The notes under the pieces were generated by a model. It saw only the letters and a list, made by a program, of their open reading frames with translations, searched no databases and was not told the DNA's origin. A stretch of 64,000 nt of DNA, from assembly GCF_000150275.1 (NCBI RefSeq), contig NW_002060970.1, positions 40,791 through 104,790 of the forward strand, read 5' to 3'. Of the stretch, positions 1-14,500 are shown in pieces. The position numbers were made by a program, and so were the translations under genes. Origin of the DNA: Trichoplax adhaerens (lineage: Eukaryota; Placozoa; Uniplacotomia; Trichoplacea; Trichoplacidae). Numbering within the stretch: the first letter of the stretch is position 1; the number at the start of each line of letters is the position of its first letter.

Positions 1-3000
1 CTTCTCTGACAATAGCAGTATTAGATGGATTTTTGTTAAATATAGTTTGGATGGAGCAATTAAGGTATTTTGCTGCAGTATTTCACGAAGTATAATTAAC
101 GAAATATCGTGTAATTTAAGTAAAATATAACTGTAGTTTCGATATGAAAACACATAAAAGTGCGATACATAAGGTACTCTAGATTATATTGTGGAGATTA
201 TGAGAAAAAAGTAGTTAGGTAGGTAAGGACAGCTACTGCACCAGGCTGCTTGTAAGTTTCAAGTAAGAACATATAAATAGTTTACGGAGAGTTTTTATCA
301 TACTGCTCCATTATTAAGGTCTTTTGAAATTGTTTACTCAAGCTAAAGATAATTTATTAGTTATGAATGGAGTACGATACCAGCCAGCTTAAGTGAAATC
401 AGTAAAAGAAGCTTAAGACTATAAAGTTGCTGCTGTCTACCGAAAATTATAATATTTTCTTGTAAATGTAATATAGTCTATTCTTAGTAAAGTTAATTTC
501 CACATAGACTGTGACATAACTCGTTATTTGTATAATCTATATTTAACTATTCCTACTATGGAAATCCCCTATACTCTAGTTTGATTGTATCGTAGAATTA
601 CCTTAATATAGAATCAAGGTATTCTTATTAGTCATTCGTATTTTATAAATTACTAGTATAAATTCACGTCGCTTTGCTGACGGTTTACGATAATGTACCC
701 ATTTATTAATAATTAACAGATAGTATAACCATTCTACATTATTTATATCCCGGTAATAGCCAGGCACTACTATATTCACCGCTATGCTTGTAGAATACTA
801 CTTTTCAATAATGCATTCACGGATGAAATGCTATATTAAGATTAGTTCATGGTCCAAAGCACATTATGATAACTAATGTACGATGATGGACATACCAACT
901 TAAGATTAGCAGGTACAGTATTAAGATATCTACAGTGCGGTACAATGTCCTTACTACTGTGGTCAATTCTATACCAATCATTATAATGTGTCTAAGGATC
1001 GCTTGAGTATGCAAGCAAAGCTTGCTCTGTCGATAGCAACCGTTACAAGAAAATGTAACAATCAAAATGGCTGTGTAGAAAACTCTATTAAGATTCCATG
1101 TTTATTCAATTTTCATCAGAACATTACATGAAATCAAAACTTAAAGGCTTAGTGGCCACCCTTAGCGATATAACGAATACTATTTTATAAATCAGTACTC
1201 TACAGAAATAACTACCGTGCTGCTCGTTTAAAGGGTGGGTGAGTGCGATTTCCACCTGCTATGCTTCTTACATTATATAAGCGATAATCTTGCATCTATC
1301 AAGTTAGTTAGTTACATGATAAGCTTGCACGCTTTATCTATTCTACATCACTATAGCTACTTGACTAGTCAGATCGCTGTATACGCTATAACCTCGCAGG
1401 ATTTTCCTCTTGCTCTAATTCCAACAAAGTCTAATTCGATGTGTTAATTTAATTCTGGTAATTTATTGCGATTATTACGAATCTTAAACCTTCCGAAACA
1501 TCATAAAAATGACTAGAATTCTGTGTGAAGCCGAGACCTATAGTATGATGTAACATTGAAATCATTGGCCTACTATCATTTGTATTTTACGCTATCTAAA
1601 TCAGAATTATAAAAGTAACATTAATTCTCTACAGCAAAGTCAGCAGAAAAATACTTTAGCCAGTGAATTTATTTTTCACTATATATGAATTTTTTTAATA
1701 AGCGTTCACGTTCTTACGGACAATTGACTATGTGCTATCAGGATCAGAATCATATTAAAACTAAGCAATATAGCTAACTTAGTCTTATGATTCATGTGGA
1801 TCTAGTGCAAACAGTTGCATCAATATGTTTTATAAGTATATTCATATCAGTACTTAATTACCTAGATACATTCTTAAAGTTATTTTAAACAAATAAGATG
1901 TAAATTACACTATTACCAAAAATATAAATTACGGCCATAATATTATTCAAAAGAATTTAATAAAGGTTATCAGCAGATAATCTTTCATTTTAACTGCATA
2001 AACCAGCTTTAAATATCAATAATTTCTGTAATTGGAATATAAGATTCAGCTGAGATAATCTCTAGGATAATAGACTCAGGCTAGCGGTAGCCAATATAAG
2101 ACAATAGAAGTTAAAAATACTTCTAACGCATTTATAATGACGATTGTGGCAAAGAATACAGGAAAAATACCGGCAACTAACGATCATACACAACAATTGA
2201 AATCTAGAATAACCTGCCTTAATTAAAGTCATACCGTTTACTCTATATATAGAAAACTACACACTAAGTGAATAAATTGCTAATAAACTATTTAAAAATC
2301 TTTGAATTAAAAATTTTTTAAGATAACAGAATTAAAATTATCTATTATTTTGATTTCTATATGAAATTCGTTTAATAAATCTCGCTCACTGGAAGTTACT
2401 ATAGTCAACTATCATAAATTCACTGTTTGTGTAACTGGAAAAAAAGATTTCTATCGCAAATGTTAACATAAATTAAGTTTAACATGTGTCTTATTATACT
2501 TAGTCAAAAAAACAGAAATAACAAGAAAGCAAAACTGTGTGTATGCTGCTTAAATAATTTCGAGGAAGGAGGAAAAGGCAGAGTAGAACAAAGTATAATC
2601 AGCATGTATTAGTAACCTCCTACTCTTTTACAATAAACTGTCAGTATAATCGAGACAGATAAGAAATAAATTGTTAATAAATGTACTTAGCCATAAAAAA
2701 TAATGACCCTTATTGCTTTGCATTGTCAGATAATCTAAATTATCGTATAATGACAGATATTGTCCTCTGAAATGATTTGTTTACAAGTAAGAGTTTATAT
2801 TTAAGAATTGTTCCTAAGTAACATTATAAATATCCGGTGATTGATTTATTACAATTAGAGAAGTAACTGAGTCAAAATATAACTAAATTGTTATAAAATC
2901 AATAAAATTGAATGGTTTTCATGAAAATAATTTATCCAACTTGATCTTTATTCATTATAAGCATAATTTTTTATATGAAATTATTGATAATAATCGAAAA

Positions 3001-6000
3001 AAATATATAGAATAAAATCAATTGATCAGTCTACTATTATTACTATTGTAATATCAATATTCAATCAAAGAGTAGATATTTTGTACAATCTATTATAGAA
3101 CTTTATGATTACACACATGAATATTCCTGAACTATACTGTAAGTGTCATCTATTATTGCAATCATAAATAATCCATATAGTTAATATTGCAAATATCATA
3201 GACAGAATTCTTACCCATATGGGAATATTAATTAGTTTCATAGTATTTCTAGCACTTATCACTATCGTCATTTCATTTTAGATACGTAATTTTATGTTTT
3301 TCTCTATTAAGCTATCTAAAACTGAAAATTTCAAGTCCATCAAAAATCATTTTGCATTTACACATATTTGGTCGGTCATTCAAGCCTACAGACATTAAGA
3401 TTTGAAAATTGATCAGCATTTTCCTGGCACTGGTTCTGCCTTTAATCGGCCTTTACAAATGGTACTGTATTTAATGAAAATAAGTTGGAGGCTAACATAC
3501 ATTATATCGGAAAAATGTTTATGCGTACGGTACACGTACATTATTAGTTTTACTTTGATAAGTACCAGCTTGTTTAGCTTATTATAATAATTTAGAAGAG
3601 CGAATGGAACAAGGAAACAGGAATTGCCTCGATATTTCTAGAATAGGCTACTTGCTAGCGGAGAGGTTGTGATTGGATTGAACAACTTTTCTGCTTCATA
3701 ACTGAATCAATAATTAGACTTTAGTACCATATATAATATTTCTATAAAATAATATTTTAACGTTTAGAGAATAAACTTTCAAGTACTGATAGTTAAGAAT
3801 AAATTCATAATTTCAAATTTTAAAGTAGGTAAATTCTTCTTTACGAAATTTATTTAATCAACAATTGAAGTAGTTGTGCGTTTACAAGCTAGTTAAAATG
3901 AGCATTATAATTTTACAACTTGAAATAAAATACTTCTTAGAGCAATATACTTTGAATAAGTTTATTTATATTACACACTCTTGTTGAAGTTAAAGTATTT
4001 CGCTTTCTTTTTCTCAGGTTATCTGAATCTCCTTAAACTTATCTTGAGTTATCCAAGTAATGATATTTACAGACGATGCTAGCTTGGATGCTATAGTTGA
4101 TCTATGGAACTTATGAAGAATTGTTCTGTTCAATAATATCATTAAATACGTAGCTACTTATAGTAGTACTACAGATTTATAATAAAACGCCATTTATTTA
4201 TTCCTAATACAAACATTCCATTGCAAAATTAATTTTTAAATGGGAACATCATCGAACTACTTTATGGCAAAGGCAATCTACGGATTTATCATTACAGTAA
4301 GTTATCTTCCAAAACTTTAATTTTAATTAGGTTTGAGATCAGTCATTAACAATTATGAGCACTTACTTGATCTTATGTTTAAGTAATTTAGGAAAGCTTC
4401 TGTCAGATTTTTATTTATGACTTTAAATTCAATTTGAATACAAAAAATGAGTCTTAATAGTCAATGATTTTGTAAATGTAGATTTGCTGGCCAATCTAAT
4501 TCATATACATATTACATTTTCTTTAGTAATACTGCCTTGCAATATTGTAATTTAAGATCTAAAGTTCTTGCTTAAGCATGTTATGTAAAGATAATTTTCG
4601 TACAATAGCATTCATGATAGAGAATTAATCGTTAACGGGTTACAAAAGCGTTATGGTTGACTTAAATACACGTGAATTTGCCAGTAAATAAATAAATTTT
4701 CGATAACGACTTTTATGAATAGCAAAAGACACGATAGTGTGCCTAACTGTTCTACCTAGAGATCATTTAAATAAATTGTGCGAAATTTGAATAACATTTA
4801 GATACAAGTTCAGTAAACTACAATGTTATTAGTTTGCTATAAAGATGAAAGTGTTAGAGAAAGTTTTGAACATTAGATTACGTACATAATTTATTTATTT
4901 TTTCCACTTGGATAAAATATTGCTTTGTTATACGGTAATAACACTTTATAAAGTTTATTTAGCTAGTAAATATCTATAAGTAGTAATAGCTTTAATTATG
5001 CAATATTAATACAAACGTAAAAGCATTTAAAGGAATTAAGAATATAAAATTACGCGTCAGAATCAAGTGTAACTCACCATATTATATCGAAAAATTGCTC
5101 TTAATACGGTGAAGCAATTGATCAATAATGAAGTAATATAATAACAAGCTGAAATGATATTTCCATTCTTTAAGACATCAAACAAAATTTTTAATCGGAT
5201 AATCGATAAAGCCTCTTACACAAACATAGAAACAAATGTTGCAAAATAGAAATACAAAATAATGCAATCGAGTATAATAATAGTTATAGAGTATACGTGT
5301 GACAGATATACTATATAGTATACAAATGAAAATGTATTTATTGCATAAAGAATCGTTTGAATCCGAAATAAATCTAATGAACAGCAAGACATAGTAATAA
5401 AACTATATGAGAAAAATGATAAATTTAATGAACTGATAAGAAAATCATACGTATGTTTATGTTAATTTCGTTGACTTATATAATAGTATAAATATCTCAA
5501 CCTAATTGACATTCTATGCAAATACTGCCGTCGTATACACGAAAAGAAAGATATAAATGACGATATCTGTAAATACACAAGTCTTAGAGAATTTCCATAA
5601 TTATAGTTCTTATGATGTACTATTATAATATAAAATGTGCCTAATTATATATCATTATTACGGAATCAATTAAAATGGACTTCAGAAGACATCGTATAGT
5701 TACGAATCACGGGACAAATACGAAAATTACAAAATTAATGGTTGCAACTCAAGTATAAAATTTATATTTATATAAATTTTATGTTTATCATTTACAAGGC
5801 CAAATGTTGAGCTAGTTATAATAACGACATTGTTTGAAATTTCAATATTATGCAAGAGCATATCAAGGAAAATTCGTGACGCTGATGTCTAAATTACAGG
5901 CTAATATTGATCACCACCGCATGGGCTTCGTAGAATATATTCATGTATAATTTTAAATGAGTTTAAATATGGAAGATGGTCTACAGTTAAAATAAAATGG

Positions 6001-8510
6001 ATAAATTACTGCGATAGTGATTGAAATCCATGCCTGTAATAGATGAATTTCTCTTGAAAAAGCCGTATAAGATCGTGCTTATACTCTCACATAAAACATA
6101 TGAATTATCAATCGAAATTCTTACTCATGAAGCTCTGCAACATCTAAAATTAAGTTAAGAAGCAGTCTTAATCTAAAAGTTATGTGCTTGAAGGGTATCT
6201 GGACTTAATATGAAAATCAAATTACTAGATGACAATAAATGATTGTATTCATTCCGTGTTAATTTCGACCCTAAGAATTTTTTCTTTTGCTTCAGTTCAT
6301 TCTTTTAGAGAGTAATTTAAATGATTAATGCCGTTTTACATTTTGCCTTAATGATTACATTTGAAAAAAGTTATTTCTTTAATTTAGTTAAAAATGACCT
6401 GATAAAGTTACTTAATAACTGAAAATATAATTATTCGGAGTGATTTTATCATTGCCATAGGCGGTCAAGATAAGCCAGATTACTTAGCTTAATAATAAGA
6501 AAAATCCTTTTGAATGCCGGATGTTCCTAGTTAAAATCTATCTTTATCCTATTGTTAAGGAGCAATGAAAAAAGTAGAATCAGTAATTTTCTCTTTTACT
6601 GAGGAATTCCTCTGATTCATGGAAAAATATGTTCATTAACAGAAAAGCTCATTTACATCATTCCTGATAAGCTCAAATTATGCATTTCATCCAAATCCAT
6701 CTTTAACTGTATTTTCAATGCCATTGGATATGTTACCGTAAATTTATCCACTACTAACTTATTTATTTCGAGCTATTAAATTTATACTTCTAATACTTAA
6801 ATTACATATTTTATCTTGCATTTGGTATACGAATACATTTATATTTAAAAGAGAAGGTCGGTAACTTTTTTGTAAATTGAAATAACTTGAAATTTCTAAA
6901 GAAGAAATTCCGATTCTTTAACCGATTTTAGTTACACTTGAAAACTTAAGATATTTTATTGCAGTTATTTACAGCAGCAGGCCTTTGTAGTTTATTACAT
7001 TTGAGGCATCTCCATCAATAAAAACGGTATCAATTAAGCTTACTATTTATGCACATGCATACACACAGTAAATCTTAATCTGTAATTTCTTGCATTATTT
7101 AATCTATGATCAACAATAGCACGCTTCATTTTCCTGCCAACCAATAATATAATAAGAATTTCTGATATATTCAATAATAAGTAGTCGATTTTAACCACTT
7201 AGGCTAATTTAAATTTTCTGTCTTAAGAAGCAAAAGCAATGCTTGTCCTCTGTTATACTTTATGTCACAATCTTATAAACGCTATTTATACATATAGCTT
7301 AATTGCCCTATTGCTATTCTATGATAAGGAGTAACATATTTCTTTCTCTAATAAAGAAATGCTTACATCCCAATACATAAAATTAATCTATCTGACGTTT
7401 CTTACCTCCGCAAGAATATTTTCCTATTTGATAATGATATAAATTTAAAGATTAAAGATGCATTTGATTCTTATTGTCTGTTTCGCTAGTAAAAATTTCG
7501 ATAATTGGCATACGTTTAATTACAGATATACTTCTTTTAACGATAAAAGCTTAAAAGATTTTTTTGTAGAGGATATGATTTATGCCTTATGCTTAAAAGG
7601 AATAATAGAATATTTATTATATTTCAAATATACAGCTAGTATTTTAATAGCTATTATGCAGGACATTTAAATGTAGCTGTAACGGTTAACTGGATATATG
7701 ACTGTAGTTAGCTATCTAAAATACAAACCACAATAGCAGGCTATTACCATTTTGCTTTAGATTGTAATTATAATATATTACAAGATCATAGAATTCATTT
7801 TTGAATAGCTCAAATCTATTAATTTTAAATAAGTGCTGAGAATATGAGTAACTGAACATTAATATATTTTTCCTTGAATTCATTTTAAATCTAAAATCTT
7901 TAGCTATTCACGGCTTACAGTAGTATTGGACTTATGAAAAATTCCTATAAATCAAAATTTTATAAAATAATCTATTGCTATTTAAAATTATTAGCCTAAA
8001 ATTTCAATTTCAAGCGATTATTTCCGATTAGCATAGCATTATGTAAGAATTAAATATACATGTCGTTAATTGAAATTCTAATATTTCGTAATCTTATCAT
8101 TATTATGTATTTCAATCGCATTTTCTAGATTGCCATCTTACAACTTCCGGGTAAGCAAATTTAATTTTCTTACTAACAATGTATTCTTATGATTAGTAAA
8201 TAATTTTTAGATAGCTATTAGATTAATTGCGTTGCATAATTCTTACGATTTTAATCATTAAATGCTAATACATTAATCATGACTGCAAATTTTATTGCAA
8301 ATCTAAAACGTCTGCAAAATATCCATAAATTTTATTCTGTGATCAGCCAAAAAATATATAAAATGGTTATTATTAAATTGCTTGCTTTATAATTATTAAC
8401 ATTTTAATCAATACAATAGAAGTCATTCCCTATATTAGCTATGTTAGTATAATGATCGAGTAATAGTCTTCCGCTATTACTGTTGGTTCACCTACGTACC
8501 CAAAATTTAG
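1..8510. other. No supported gene
   Basis: AT-rich sequence with many stops in all frames. I found no domain, no chain of phase-consistent exons and no LTR with both ends. The slightly more GC-rich part at about 650-1450 may be an old, eroded repeat. The signal-peptide exon and promoter of gene 1 should lie somewhere in the last few kb but were not identified. Confidence 0.5.
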
Positions 8511-8535
8511 CCAACTATTGTACCGCTGCAACTAG
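8511..8535 (+). CDS. Gene 1 linker microexon (candidate)
   Basis: A 25-base exon between a TTTAG acceptor and a consensus donor AG|GTGAG. It reads PTIVPLQL and ends in phase 1, which is what the CTLD exon at 9939 needs. The core ATTTAGCCAACT resembles ATTCAGCCAACT in the 22-base microexons of genes 2 and 3. The call rests on position, phase and this short similarity, so it is tentative. The rival is a 31-base exon 7458-7488 (MHLILIVCFA, phase 1 end), which would join the CTLD directly as a very short signal peptide. Confidence 0.4.
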
Positions 8536-11500
8536 GTGAGATCATTAAAGCTAATAAATGTTAGAAAGAATAATGATGCCACAAACTCTTAGTTTTGGTG
8601 TGTTACTTCCTAAAATGGTTGTTGTATAAATCAACAATGACTATTGCTATGTTTTTATCCAAAATATCCGTGAAGATATTATATTTCTAACAATTGGCTT
8701 CTTATCTGTAGTTGCGTAATTTTAAAAGTCATTGTAAAAAACAGATAGATATATATTTTAACAAATAGAGTTAGGATCAACAATGCAAGGTCAAAGTACA
8801 GTCGATTGTACATTATTTCTTTTCTAGATTGAATTTTTCTTATTTTAGTGATATCTCTTTGCCAGTATAAAAGCTAGCTGGAGGCATTTATATTTTATCT
8901 AAATTTCAATTAGCATTTCTTTAATTTCCGTCAACCATAAGCAATCGAGCAGCATCGTTTGATCTCGACACGAGCGATACGTTACAAGCAGTATTGAATA
9001 AATCTCTGCCTTTGGTATAATAATCAATCCAAAGATTACATTAATTAATTATGTTCATATTAGCTATAAGGTTTTAAAAATCATTTAATATGCAGATATG
9101 TAAAGATTTGTTCGTCATAGAATAGGCAAATATTAATGTCTTTTGAATTCTCCGATTAGACAATCAAACCTTATTATAAACACTCTTTAGTATTCGATTG
9201 TCCGTTTCCATGATACCCTAGTGAACAATGATTTCTGATTAAATTATATAAGAATAATAAATATCGATGTTTGTACTGCAGTTACATAGCTATAATACCA
9301 TGAATACCTAGTGTTATCGCGTGTAAGGAAAAAGAAATTAATAACGATCAAATTAGTGAATTTTTTGTCAAGAAACTTGATATATATTGTGTGCTAAATA
9401 TATTGGTATATATTCGAATAAAGCTGACGCTATGAGTAATAGTAGAAGTGACAACTACTATTACTGGAGGATAGTTTCGAGCGTACAGTTTATTAAAGCA
9501 TATACCGTAATTTATAGGATTTCCGAGCTCTATATTAGATAGTTATATTCCATATGTTATGTTTGACTACATTATGTGAGAGTATCATGAGATAAAGTAT
9601 AATGTCGAACTGCCTGCTTTTCTAACATGTAAACCATTACTTATACCATAAAGAATTAAGTACCTATTTCATCATCTTCCCTTTGATATTTTTTCTCCAT
9701 ATTTGCGGCGAACCTCATTTAGATTACATTTCTAAATTAAAGATATTTTTACTATATACTAAATAGCCTTAATATATGGTAAATAATATCGTTGCTTTCT
9801 TAAAATAAGTACATTATCAGCTTTACTGTATATAGTCATTTTTGAAATTGATGTTGGTAAAATTAAAAATTTTAAGCAATTCTTAAAGCTATTGATAACT
9901 TAGTTAAGATTGAACTAACTCTTTGATCTTCTTGATAGAATTTGCTACTACTTCCTGTCCTCCAGGTTGGAAATTATATGAAAAGCAATGCGTTGGCCAA
10001 ATTGCATTGCTTAAAACTTATGATGACGCACGGCTATATTGTCAACGATCTATGAACGCTGACCTAGTTGTTATTGACAGTCAAACAAAGGAAACATTTA
10101 TGGAAACTTATGTAGCAAGCACTTACTCAGGTGCAAGCTGGATAGGATTAAAAGATATGACAGGCGATAATAATAAAAACAGCCATATATGGTTGCCTAT
10201 CAATAAGTCAGTAACTGATGTGGGCTACAGTAATTGGCATCCATTAGAACCCAATGTGCTGTCACATTTTTGCATCATATTGTACATGGATGGTACGCCT
10301 GAATGGAGAGATCGAAATTGCTACGACAAGTATTACTTTATATGCGAGAGACGTAAGAGAAGACTATAATGTCGAGTTATGCTAGACAGATTACATTACT
10401 TGCAGTTACTACTATGATTAGGAGTTGTTAAAATCTTTATAATTTTTTAAATGCCTTCCCGATATTTCTATAACAGCTTTCATATCAGATGCAACTGATA
10501 AGACCAAAACAGATTCGATGCCAATCAATAATTACAGACGCAATCTCGAAGGTGCCTGCTAACTAATTTATTTAATTAAAATTTTATTATACGAGTATTA
10601 CAAAAGGTAGTAGATTAGCAAAGTTACCCATAGAATTATAAACTTATAATCTTAATGTCGATAATATATTGCTATTATAAATTAAACGATCTCAAATCTT
10701 ATGGCCAAGACTTGATATTTAATTTACAGATTTAAAATTATCCGAGTCTGCTTCTTTGGTTTCTTTATCTTCATCAATAAAGCATCCTCCGGATAAAGGT
10801 AAGTGATAATGGGATAAATACCACGCTTGAGGACAATCGCGCATATCGTCTGTATGATAGATTTTGCGGGGTTTCTTGCCTCTATCTTGTAACGGAAGTG
10901 TTCATTACCGGCAGCTGATAATTAGAGTCGAAATAAAAGTAAAACTTTCCAGTAATTAGAAACAAGGGCGGTTTAGCTTTACCAAAAAATTGCCTTACTT
11001 TGATTTAAATCTATGGATACTTACTGATTAAGCTAACAATTTTGATCTGATGAAACAATTAATAGAGCTTATTTATTGGAATATATATTATCCCATGTAG
11101 ATGTTGCATTGCAAACTGAAAAGCTGAGTATGTATGAGGCTCCGACGGTAGCAACATCCTTAGCAGGTTAGCAAACAAAAATGAAGGAAAATTCCTTCTA
11201 ACTAAAGTGAAATCAGCTAATTAAAGAATTTCCAGTTACGAACAATTTAAACTTCAATTCATGATTGTTCATTCTTTTCTATAGTCCCAATTATGCAAAC
11301 AATTGAATCGTTTGCTAATGATTTTAGGCAATCAACGACAATACCAACAGGTATACGAGCATGACCTTATATTGATGTTTACTTAAACTGCGATTTTAGA
11401 GTTTATTTAACTTTGCATTGTCCATGGTGCACCAATTAACGCCTTTATTTAAAAAATTTCGTTAATAAATACGAAAGTAACATTGCTACATAGATCTTAA

Positions 11501-14500
11501 GTTACAAAAAATAGACTAGTATCGAAAATATTTGTCATTAATACAGGCAACGTTAGCACACTAGGCCTCTTCGATAAAACATTCTTTTTGAAAAGAAGAA
11601 ATTTGAAAGCTAGTGCTGCCTTAACTAATATTTTTATAATAATTAACGATATAATAAAAAGTATTTTGCTCAGATTTTAACCTGCAGGCTTCAATTATCA
11701 GCTCAAAAGATTTCGATAAAGCGACGTCGGCTAGGCTAGGTAGTTGAAATACTGTAGAGCAATGTCAAAGTTCGCTTCGGAAGTAAAAGTTAAATTTTTA
11801 TCTTAGAATAAGAGCTAAAAATATAGATTAGATTAATTTTAATATACTAGTAAACTTTATTAGTTACTTTTGTTTCATTGTCAGATATCAGTTTAAATTT
11901 AAAATCAATTATTTACGTAAATATTTTACTATTATACGAATATGTACGTATTATATCAAAATTTTATTGTATCAGATTATGAGCATAAAAACAATAAGAA
12001 AACTTCTGAAAAATGATGTATTCCTTCCTCTCTATGATCTCTAATTCAGGCAATATGCAGACCGTTGAAGACGAAATCATACAAACATCACCAACCGTAG
12101 CAGGTAGATGAACTGATTAGTAATCTAAGAATTTAAGCTATTCGTTGCTATTATCAATCGAATCATTTTAAACTTGAGCTTATAAAAATTTTACGAAACC
12201 AATGACAAAATATAGAAATATAAAATTATAGCATAGTAAAGAATTCATATAACTTACCATGGTACAAGAACTTGAGTGAATTATAATTTGAGGAATGATC
12301 TTCACGGGATACTTGGATGAACTATGTCGCTCTAGCTTTTATCTGTATTCTATACCAAAGCAGAGATTGATCTTAATAAATCTAATTCATTTATCTTCGA
12401 TTATCAAATTTTGTTATGGTAGTACATCATTACTCTACAGCAATAAAATGTTTCTGCTAGACAATGGGTGAATGAATTAAAACAAATGGGACAAATATGA
12501 AGTGTCTGTACTTAATCAATATCGAGACTTTACGGGAATACCTCATTTAATTAATATTTATACTCTGAAAGGAATTTAAATTTATTAGAATTCAGAAAGT
12601 GCAACATATTGGATAACAGATATTTGATAACGAAAAATCCCCAATAGATACCACGTTACAGCTATATTTAACCCGTATTTAAATAAATTCTTTACTTAGT
12701 GGCTATGAAGTTTATTTAGTAATAGGATTAATAAACTGAAAATTTATTAATTACTTTCATATAGACTAAAATATAGGGCTATTACTAATAAATCTATTAA
12801 GCAGCTCTAGTTTTAAAACTTTATCAAGAAATTTAGCATAGGTTTGAATCCTACAAATTAGAGCCAAATTACCAACGATAAGCCAAGATAGGAAGTAGAA
12901 TGAATTTAAAGAATTAGAGCTATTCTCGATAAATAACTATTAGCCAAAGTTGTTACGGATACAAAGCATACCTATTCGCCGTTTCATTTGTTAGATATAA
13001 CTGGACTTTAGCACGTATTTACTATAACTAAATTTCCCAGAAGATCTGTTTATTGTTTAAATTCAGATTTTTAGCAAATACTTTATTAGACTTGCCACAA
13101 AAATATTTAGGCTAGAGATAATTTATTTCTGTAGAATTTATTACTAAATACTCGCTATAATCGAAATTCATCGTTTCGATAAACTAATTTATCAATCTTG
13201 AATTCTGAAGGTGACAGTAAACTTGAAAAAACAAAATAGTTACAAGCGCTTCAAAATTGATTTAATGTAAATGCTTTGGTTTTAGAGTATCAACTTGAGC
13301 TGACTTTACCAGTTCCTCATCATCTTGGAGGGCGGTTTCTGCAGGCGATAAATCTTTTAAATATGTATTGGATTATGATTATAAGCCAAAATTAAACCTA
13401 AAATTTATTTTATAATCTCATGGGAGAATCAATTCCTTGTTGACGTCAAAATTTCGCACATTGTCTACGCGATATAAATCAGGCTATTAGGATTGCTAAT
13501 TAGCTGATTAATGTACTTACGAACTATAGTAAATCAACAAGGCTAATAGTTACTCGATTGCTACTGACCTTAATTTTATACTTAAGCAGACTCGCATAGG
13601 TGTCGTTGATACGTCCATAGCCTGTAAAAATTGATTTATTTAGAAGAAGTAACTGATTGCGCAATGTATCCTATCACAAAACAGCTTTTCAACAAGATAA
13701 CATAATGTACGATTAATAAGTCAAGTCCTTGAACCAATGTATCAAGGAATGATATCTGCACTATCAGGAACACTTTTGCTCTACTAGTAGACTACACAAA
13801 GACATAGACGCCTCGTATTTTACGTTAAACACCAAGTTTAAGAATTAACTTTATTACCCGATATATTGCGTTTATACATACTCTTCCTCAATAGTTCATG
13901 AGTCATAGTTAGTACGGTTAACTTTGGAATCATTCTCTGAATTAGACACTCATTTTACCTACTGCTCTCTAATGCAGACAACAGTATAGCCAGATTACGA
14001 TATGCCCTATCATGGGACAATTCTGCGATAATTTACAATCTACCATAAGCAAGTTACAATCACAATGATTCGAAATTAGAAGTTTACTAGATAAGGATAG
14101 GCTAACAAAATTATCCTAACATAGATATTTCTACTTTAATACAGTATATAAAACTGTCACGTATACACTTCATCATACTATGAAGTATTTACACCTTATT
14201 TCGTAATAATAATAGCTTATCTAACATTCTCCAATTTAAAAATTATTTTTTGTTAATTTTCCGTACAATTCATTTCCCATTAAGAGAATCACTTTTCGCA
14301 ACAAAGGATTGATTCCGATAATGGGTCCACATTAGGTATTGCTATAGCAAGTTGATTAGTGCTGACTTGTAGATATTAATTACTTCATACTTCACTAACC
14401 TTGATCAGTTTTATATTTCATGTAACCGTACCTTACCCACTTGGTGCTATAGATTTAAAGAAAAGTTCATTTGTGTTATAGCCAATATAGTAGAGAGTTG

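Noticed and set aside
3405-3462. Hydrophobic stretch LISIFLALVLPLIGLYK resembling a signal peptide
   Set aside because: No ATG in the frame (a stop lies directly upstream) and no homology with the first exons of genes 2 and 3.
7361-7415. Signal-like peptide MLTSQYIKLIYLTFLTSA
   Set aside because: No donor GT follows in the frame before a stop, so it cannot be joined to gene 1.
7458-7488. Short signal-like exon MHLILIVCFA with a phase 1 donor, possible start of gene 1
   Set aside because: Phase fits the CTLD exon, but the hydrophobic run is very short and the exon has no match in genes 2 or 3. Kept only as an alternative to the 8511 microexon.
11545-11607. Possible extra stalk exon after AATACAG (NVSTLGLFDKTFF...)
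   Set aside because: The phase works, but the donor is weak and the peptide is basic and hydrophobic, unlike other stalk exons.
13290-13380. GC-richer patch open on both strands in the gene 1 intron
   Set aside because: Neither strand offers an acceptor and donor of matching phase; composition is unlike the stalk.
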